Made by a program: the position numbers and the translations under genes. The notes under the pieces were generated by a model. The model was not told the origin of the DNA, made no database searches, and saw nothing but the letters and a program-made list of their open reading frames with translations. Positions 57,705 to 64,000 of a stretch of DNA of 64,000 nt are shown in pieces. The stretch comes from Acanthosepion pharaonis (lineage: Eukaryota; Mollusca; Cephalopoda; Sepiida; Sepiidae). The DNA lies in NCBI GenBank assembly GCA_903632075.3, contig CAHIKZ030001202.1, positions 4,382,501 through 4,446,500 of the forward strand, written 5' to 3'. Position 1 is the first letter of the stretch. Every line of letters begins with the position of its first letter.

Positions 57705-57708
<4 letters not shown>
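57440..57708 (+). repeat. family G repeat, copy 1
   Basis: CATTCTTTTGAAGGAACCTT, CTTCGGAAACTTTCTTTGGA and ACTTCTAAAATACATTTATTACTAAAA (split) are paralleled at 58.09-58.32 kb. It ends in TCTA repeats and then (TA)n. Confidence 0.7.

Positions 57709-57772
<64 letters not shown>
57709..57772. repeat. (TA)n array
   Basis: About 32 units at the 3' edge of family G copy 1. Confidence 0.98.
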
Positions 57773-57775
<3 letters not shown>

Positions 57776-57937
57776 TTCTTGTCATCTCTTTGACCAACAC
57801 AAGGAATGTTAAAAGATTCATGTTAAAAAGATAAAAATTAAAAAACAAAGGAAAACTACAGACAAAAGTTAATTTTCTCTATCAAGACATTCATTTCTGT
57901 AGTTTACTGCTACCAGCAAACAGAAATATTTCTTCTC

Positions 57938-57963
57938 CTGATGATGGCCATTTTGGGCGAAAC
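57938..57963 (+). other. CTGATGATG-stem-CGAAAC motif
   Basis: CTGATGATGGCCATTTTGGG CGAAAC: GGCC can pair with GGGC only partly. It sits between two (TA)n arrays. Confidence 0.55.
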
Positions 57964-58031
57964 TTGTCGAGGAATCTAAATGAAAGAATATTAATATACA
58001 ACCCAGTGTGTCTGAAGATTTTAATTTTTAA

Positions 58032-58037
<6 letters not shown>

Positions 58038-58090
<53 letters not shown>
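58038..58090. repeat. (TA)n array
   Basis: About 26 units directly before family G copy 2. Confidence 0.98.
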
Positions 58091-58093
<3 letters not shown>

Positions 58094-58323
58094 CATTTTG
58101 TACCACAGAATTTAAGTATGACTTTGAAACTGATGTAATGCATTCTTTTAAAAGGACTTTTTTCGCCCAGCATTTTCTCAGAAACATTTGTTGGAACAGC
58201 AATAATGAAAAAGGGAGAACCTAAAAAGACAAACATGGAGGTAGGGTAAATAAGGAGCTACCACTAAAATAAATCTACTACTAAAATCAAACAAACCCGT
58301 ATAAATAAGCTCCTAGTGAATGA
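58091..58323 (+). repeat. family G repeat, copy 2
   Basis: GCATTCTTTTAAAAGGACTT, CTCAGAAACATTTGTTGGAA and CCACTAAAATAAATCTACTA are aligned with copy 1 650 bp upstream, about 75% similar by eye. It also ends in TCTA repeats. Confidence 0.7.
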
Positions 58324-58371
<48 letters not shown>

Positions 58372-58566
58372 GTGTGTCTATCTATCTATCTTTTTCGATA
58401 AAAATATTAAAGAATGCAATTCAACAAGTGACATATGTCATGAAGGTATGATCTATCTAACTATTATCTATCTATCTGTCTGTCTGTCTATTTATCTATC
58501 TATCTTTTTAGATAAAAATATTAAAGAATGCAATTCAACAAGGGACATATGTTATGAAGGTATGAT
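58324..58566 (+). repeat. (ATCT)n array with a 114-bp tandem duplication
   Basis: (ATCT)12 at 58324-58370. Then a unit of ATCT repeats plus CTTTTT(C/A)GATAAAAATATTAAAG...GAAGGTATGAT occurs twice, starting at 58390 and 58504 (114-bp offset, four mismatches in about 60 bp). Confidence 0.92.
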
Positions 58567-58654
58567 TTTATTGAAAAAAAAAACGTTATTTCCTAAATAA
58601 AAGCAGAACATTGCACAAAGTTAATCCATCTATCCCTCTATCTATGGCTGTTTT

Positions 58655-58665
58655 TATATATATAT

Positions 58666-58733
<68 letters not shown>

Positions 58734-58750
58734 CGTTGTTGTTGTTGTTG
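58655..58750. repeat. (TA)n(GT)n(GTT)n compound microsatellite
   Basis: About 19 TA, 13 GT and 5 GTT units. Confidence 0.97.
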
Positions 58751-59116
58751 TGCTTTGAAATTAGTTTTACTTCATTAACTGCTTTTTACTATACAGGCAA
58801 GTATTTCCAGGTGGGAAACTTTTTTTTTTTTTGCCATTTCAGACCTTGGCTGGATGGTCTACCCTCCACTAACCGTACGGGTTTGCTTGTCAAATTGTAC
58901 TCGTCCGGTGGTACAAAGGCTATTCATCTTATTACAAGTCACTGGCTACCTGATAATTGTGGGCAAACATATGAAACTAATAGTAGTGTCCAGTGATTGC
59001 CGACCTGGTAATTTGAATTAATATTCAAAAGCTCTGCCATTTCTTGTGACATGGAGCACTTTTATGTGAGAAGGCTGTTTTGGGGCAAACTCTATTCACA
59101 GTTGCTCATATAAATC

Positions 59117-59120
<4 letters not shown>

Positions 59121-59208
<88 letters not shown>

Positions 59209-59216
59209 GTATGTAT
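59121..59216. repeat. (TA)n(GTAT)n compound microsatellite
   Basis: About 38 TA then 5 GTAT units. Confidence 0.98.
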
Positions 59217-60350
59217 TTAGGCAGCAAATTCTCTTTTAGGCATATCGGACTATATAAATTACAGACATTATGTCTGCTAATTTTAACCTTCCTTGTATTG
59301 ATGTTAAAGGATTACAGAAATGTGCTATAGCTATTTAAATTTCCTTTATTTTCATTTCCCAACCATAATGAAAAAAAATTACGCTAATGGATAACAACGC
59401 AAAACATTCTATAAATAGTTATATTAATGAACAACATATAGTTTTTTTATATTACTTGCAACCCTGAAGATGATCTTGGAAAAAGATCGAAAGTACATAT
59501 TAAGCTTACCTTTGTTAAATCTATTCAAACGGTCTCTCGAAAATAGAAACGTGTGCTTTTTGTTCTTAAATCTGCGATGGTTTTACATTTAGCTGAAAAT
59601 AGCCGTTGTAGTTATCGGTGGGATGAAGCAATAGTCACGTTCAGATAAAATTGATGTGAGGCCGAAGACCTTAGCGTCGAATGAAGCGATCGGTTTACTA
59701 AGAGGGGAGTAAAACTAGAATTTATGGAATGTGTCTTCTGAGGGGCAAACTCGACGGAAGCAGACAAACATGTGCAGGTCATCCTGTTGGTTGTCTGCGT
59801 CTGTTAGCCACCGCACGAAGATTGGTGAGACGAAACGTGGTCTAAGATCAATAAAACCGATTTATTTTTATGTAGTGACTAAACTTCGTGTACGCCATAA
59901 TCTCTGAGTGTCTTGTGGTTATTTATTTAGCAAGAAGGAGAATTCAGTGAAAAGAACCTGTGAACGTTAAGTGGTGATAGTGAAGTACATATTAAAATTG
60001 AAATCTATAGAAAGTTAGAAGAAGCCAATAAGCCATAGAAACACGTAAGAAAATATAATTTAAATGGAAGAGAAGAAATATAATTCTGCTATTTTTTTTT
60101 ACGATGCAGCCAATGATCATAAATTAAAAATTAAAACAATCCCTAAATAGATACGTATATTTTATTGATGAAAACATGATTATTTATATAAGTAGGTCTC
60201 GAACATTTTTCTCTGGGCGGCATTTTTTGGATTGAAAATTTGCTGTCGCCTCACCAAATTTCATGCGATAAACATTACACTGAAAACTAAAAATACAATG
60301 ACTAATACTGCGTTAAATATAATATATTCCACAAATAACTTATAATATGA
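59217..60350. other. spacer with one stem-CGAAA motif
   Basis: CTGAAGATGATCTTGGAAAA AGATCGAAAG at 59464-59493 has a clean GATCTT...AAGATC stem. An AATAAAACCG at about 59851 and GAAGATTGGTGAGACGAAAC at 59816 hint at a retroelement end, but no family is recognised. Confidence 0.45.
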
Positions 60351-60405
60351 TTAAAGTACACAAAGTCAATGAAACTGACCATTTCATTGACTTTTTGTAC
60401 TTTAA
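60351..60405. repeat. 24-bp stem hairpin
   Basis: TTAAAGTACACAAAGTCAAT GAAA, 7-nt loop, then TTTCATTGACTTTTTGTACT TTAA: one mismatch in 24 pairs. It lies directly at the tail of the reverse SINE at 60.41 kb. Confidence 0.92.
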
Positions 60406-60407
60406 CC

Positions 60408-60688
60408 ATATTTACATTGTTAGGATCAATTTACTCATCTTTGTTGTTATATTCACGACGATTCGGCCGCTGTACGCTCCGGCCTTCTCCAGGTGATTGG
60501 AATTTCAAACTGTACCCTTTATTTCATCCAGTGGAGTGGAGTGTTCTGGTTCCCCCTGCCATGCCTCTTCCAGGTATTTCAGTTTCAGTTATTTCCATTT
60601 AACTCAGCGCTCTAAATTATTTGTTCACTTCTATTGAACTCACATTTTAGGTCATGTCACTGGATTGTCAAGGCTTTTATCCACTGGC
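60408..60688 (-). repeat. SINE family A, reverse copy
   Basis: Reverse strand: GGATAAAAGCC...GTGACATGACC, TGAGTTCAATAG (B box), CATGGCAGGGGGAACCAG, CCTGGAGAAGGCCGGAGCGT, ACAGCGGCCGAATCGTCG, then GATGAGTAAATTGATCC. Older than the 27.5 kb copy by its divergence. Confidence 0.8.
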
Positions 60689-60878
60689 AACATGCTCTTG
60701 AAAAATCTACCCCGGTGGACAAATTAAAGGGCTCGGTACGAAATTCCAGTGACCTGAATAAGGCTGTAGCGTACAACGGCCGAAGCGTCGTTTATATGAT
60801 AACAAAGATGAGAATAATAGTTCGGGCAATGAAAATACTGTAATTAATTACAATAACCCATCTTAGAAATATTGGCAG
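60689..60878 (+). repeat. SINE family A, 5'-truncated plus copy
   Basis: CTACCCCGGTGGACAAATTA, CGGTACGAAATTCCAGTGAC, GTAGCGTACAACGGCCGAAG, CAAAGATGAGAATAATAGTT and the tail CCATCTTAGAAATATTGGCA. Joined head-on to the reverse copy. Confidence 0.8.
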
Positions 60879-61655
60879 GTATTAATGAAAATTATGAGTT
60901 TGTTTTTGACGAGTCATCTCCTTTATTTAGGATCAATTTAAAATAGAATAACTCTCATCTCCTCATCAACAGAAAGAAGTCTTTCCCTATTTTTATATTT
61001 GTCAGAACTGAATATCCAGAACAAGCAGCCCTACTACAAAGGAGGCGAAGTGATAGGGCTAAAGGAAGATAACCACGGATTCAAAGTCAGGACATGATCA
61101 TTGATAACTCTCTCCTACAATTTGCGGAGCCTCGTTAATATATTCTTAATACTTGATATAATGGGAAATTATCACAATGATTATTAATAATTAGTTATAG
61201 CTCTTTATACTGGGACTCATGTAGGCAATTAGAAGTAATCCATAATAATATTTTAAATTTTGAAATCATTTTTATTTTTGGCATATGAAATTTTTAAAAC
61301 TGTTTTTAAAATTTGTGTCTTTCAATCATTCCGCTGCACCTGATTTCCTCTTCCGCTGTACCTATGAGGCGCCCCCTACCGTTTGCGAACCACTGGAGTA
61401 TAACAACATACAAAGACTTGCTTATGTAGTTTTTTTTTCACCTTTCAAATTTCTCAGATGCAGTGTTATGGATTATTATGAAATCTTCATTACTATTTAA
61501 TTTCTTTTGTCTTTAGAGCAAATCTCAAGCCATCCCTGCATGACACGAAGATTGAAAATATCAAGAAAATATCAAGTCATAAATACTGTGCATTTCTGGT
61601 TTATGAAGTTTATTCTTTAAAATTAAAGTAAAATTACACTGTTTTTTTTTTCAAC
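60879..61655. other. unassigned spacer
   Basis: No recognised element. A GC-richer patch at 61316-61400 (TGAGGCGCCCCCTACCG). Confidence 0.45.
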
Positions 61656-61659
61656 CCTA

Positions 61660-62008
61660 CAACGTGTCCCAAAAAGTTTGGGCGCCCTAGGCAAATTGCA
61701 TATTTTCAAGAACTGAAATTTTCAACAACATTTTATTGACTTGAAACATTACTAAATAACATCTTCAATATGATTCCCATCATTTGTGATGCAAAGATTA
61801 ATGCGCTTTGCAGGATTCACGAAAACTCAATGCAATAAATCCACATTGCCGTCAATTTTAGCACATTCACTCTTTATACGTTCAATCAAGTGCGTGGTAT
61901 TTGTGATTTTCATTGAATACACCTTCTCCTTTCGACAAAACCATGTTTAATCTTTGGAGATAAAAAAATATAGTTAATGAGATTTCCGATGTGTTTAGGG
62001 ACATCCTG
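61660..62008 (-). mobile_element. mariner-like element, 349 bp, internally deleted, nested
   Basis: Ends on the reverse strand: CAGGATGTCCCTAAACACAT and (other end, reversed) CAACGTGTCCCAAAAAGTTT, with TA on each side (61658-61659 and 62009-62010). Inside is only a transposase C-terminus: SMKITNTTHLIERIKSECAK, IDGNVDLLH, one stop, then AKRINLCITNDGNHIEDVI and a stop, as in mariner/Tc1-type proteins. It sits within the tail of another mariner relic. Confidence 0.8.
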
Positions 62009-62525
62009 TATATTCATTATCATTGGCAGTGATTTTTTGCCACCTTTCAGGCAGTTCTTCGATAACTTTTGAATAATATTCCACAGGATTTGACAAAATA
62101 CGTTTTCGACAAACACTTGAACCTGATACTCTTCAGTGAAGTCCCTTAATGTGAAATTTGTTGATGCAACCTCAAGTAAACATGGCGGTCGAGATAGAAC
62201 AGTTTAACCTCGTTCCAAATTTTGCTTCTTGAATTATTCTGACTCTGTGCTGCCTTGCGATGTCATGAATTTTTCTGACTAACGAGCGCAGAGGGCTTTT
62301 TGAGGAAAGTCATATGGACATGTTGCAGCTGCTGGACGTATTCAGTTTTTCCTTGCGTTTTAAGACATCTAAATGAATTTATACCGCGGTGTTCCCACGA
62401 TCCGCACAAGATAATATTTTTTCCGTAGGGCTCAAATTTTAGAGTCGGTTGTTGAGATTTGTCCTTCTCTATCCCTTTTTTGGCGTTAAACAATGCTATA
62501 TACAACCTGTTTTTCATCGTCTGCT
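62009..62525 (-). mobile_element. mariner transposase relic interrupted by a second element
   Basis: Reverse strand: ILCGSWEHRGINSFRCLK, EYVQQLQHVHMTFLKKPSAL, V (the block after the first catalytic Asp, cf. W-x-x-x-G-x-x-x-x-x-L-x), decayed middle, then SYRRTA...AKNHCQ and NEYIQ, the family's L-P-x-x-W-x-x...N-G-x-Y-I end. The 349-bp element begins exactly after NEYI. The DNA-binding domain is absent. Confidence 0.7.
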
Positions 62526-62762
62526 CTGATAGATTTTAAGAAATAGTGTGTTACGATGGAATTCGATATTGGAATGGAAATTATTCACGACCCAAATTAA
62601 CAAATCATACCTTCTCATTGAGAGCCTTTCTTACAGTGACAAACTTTGCCAATCCGGAGATGGAAGGTTCTAAAGTAATCGGCCATAATATAACTCACAT
62701 TACTATATACTTTACTTTTCAGTCTCCAACTAACTGTCATTATGTTATTGCTTAATGTATGC
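62526..62762. other. unassigned spacer
   Basis: May hold decayed 5' sequence of the mariner relic; not recognisable. Confidence 0.35.
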
Positions 62763-63105
62763 TAAAAGTGGCTAGCTCATTGCTAAATGCTTGATAGCCA
62801 TACCACAGTTTAGCCCAAGCCTTATGGATTAAACTGGGTAGATGAACCTGTTCGGAATTTATTGACAGTTGTGCCAACACGAAGTCAGTAACCATTGTAA
62901 CACTCGATTAAGCCGTACTGTCTTCATCCAGCTCTTGACCACACCAGATTTAAACAATCTCTCACACAAACAGTAACTAACGACCGTTCAGCGTAGTTGG
63001 AGTATAAACCACAGCTTAAGATTGTTAGATTTGAAGAAACAAAAATGTGTTTGAGGATATATATGCAACAGGGATTAGCTAGCCATCTTACTAGCCATTA
63101 CACTT
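62763..63105 (+). repeat. family C interspersed repeat, copy 3
   Basis: GATAGCCATACCACAG, TTCAGCGTAGTTGGAGTATA, AACCACAGCTTAAG and CAACAGGGATTAGCTAGCCA are in the order of the 44.54 kb copy (CATAGTTGCAGTATAAATCA, ATAGGGATTGGCTAGCCACC). Internal part diverged or replaced. Confidence 0.6.
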
Positions 63106-64000
63106 GATTTATTTAATATAATAGTGCTAATACTTCTAAAATAAAACCTTATAAATTGTTATTAATTTTTAATGGTATTTCGTTCATTTTACAAGGGACT
63201 ACTGAAAATATTCAGTTTGACTAAAGATCATATTTTTGTGTGAAGGTCTTTTTATTCGAACAGACAACATTATGGTGTTCAGTCGTCTTCTTATTGCTTT
63301 TAAAAGACTGGCAAAACATTTGAATTTAGATCAAATCAATAGAAAGAAATGAAATAAATACACTTCGCATATTTTTATTGTTGAGTTTTTACATCTATTT
63401 TAAATTATATTTGTGTCTACATGTTAGGCTTTAGCATTGAACGTTATCATATAACAGTTCGCTTAAATAAATATTCTTCTGTAAATGTTTAAATCGTGAT
63501 TTTCTGTTGCATTTCGGAATTAATTTCTGGAGAGAATACTAGAACACGAGGCTTGGCAGATAAACCTCCCAGAAATGCGTCCTCCATAATGGTAAGATAT
63601 TACTGGCAATGGTGCCTTCATCTAGCACAGTTTTTGTCCAAACTTTTTTTTTCAGCTAGCGCCCCGTTTGGGTCCAAACATTTTTATCATGCCCTCCTCA
63701 CGTCAAATTAAATTTTGAATATTATACTTAATTCATCTTTCATAGCAAAATAGCACTTAGGTATTAGTGAAAAAATAATTTAAATATCGTTTTCTTTCCT
63801 ATTAGAAATGCCAATGATTGAAATGCTAAAAGAAAAACAAATATTTACTAGCTTATCTCATGTGATAGTGGATTTTGGTGGTGACTGGTTAAAGCTCTTA
63901 CTCTAGGTTCCATGTTGCTTAGAAGTAATCATAGATCTCCTCGTTTTGTAATTTGCAGGTGGTTTCTTTGTTTAATAAGAAGCTGTGTAACTGCTCTGAA
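63106..64000. other. unassigned spacer
   Basis: AT-rich, no recognised element up to the window end. Confidence 0.45.

Overview
This is AT-rich animal DNA with no protein-coding gene that I can recognise. The repeat content suggests a cephalopod mollusc, most likely octopus-like: tRNA-derived SINEs with a Ceph-SINE-like core, R2-clade and APE-type LINE relics, mariner and Ty3/Gypsy relics, and about twenty long (TA)n arrays, often joined to (GT)n or (TC)n. The species call is inference; the repeat calls come from reading translations and comparing copies within the window. All protein-like segments are decayed pieces of transposable elements, so the window is best read as intergenic or deep intronic sequence.

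Layout. 0-5 kb: a SINE tail joined to an R2-type LINE relic, a mariner relic, then a 2.2 kb minisatellite of a 53-bp unit. 5-9 kb: a 5S-rRNA-derived unit fused to a tRNA-type SINE, then three (TA)n arrays. 9-17 kb: four fragments of one APE-type LINE, a mariner, and a tRNA-type SINE. 18-22 kb: compound microsatellites, a structured repeat (family E), and two long inverted repeats. 23-25 kb: the best-preserved LINE tail, with a CCHC knuckle and a restriction-like endonuclease. 26-38 kb: (TA)n arrays, SINEs of several families, a second copy of the same mariner, a foldback element, and a LINE tail. 38-42 kb shows nothing recognisable. 42-50 kb: a possible LTR, a second family-E copy with an insertion, a small MITE touching another possible LTR, and a Ty3/Gypsy RNase H-integrase relic. 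52-56 kb: the longest APE-type LINE piece, a SINE with a hairpin, and (TA)n arrays, one inside an inverted repeat. 56-63 kb: SINEs in inverted pairs, a locally duplicated repeat, and a small mariner nested in a second mariner.

Nothing here works together as a pathway. The points most worth a second look are the 5S-tRNA chimera, the folded family-E element, the motif CTGAWGAWG-stem-CGAAA recurring in several otherwise different repeats, the foldback elements next to (TA)n tracts, and the fact that all APE-type and R2-type LINE pieces with recognised 3' ends lie on the minus strand.
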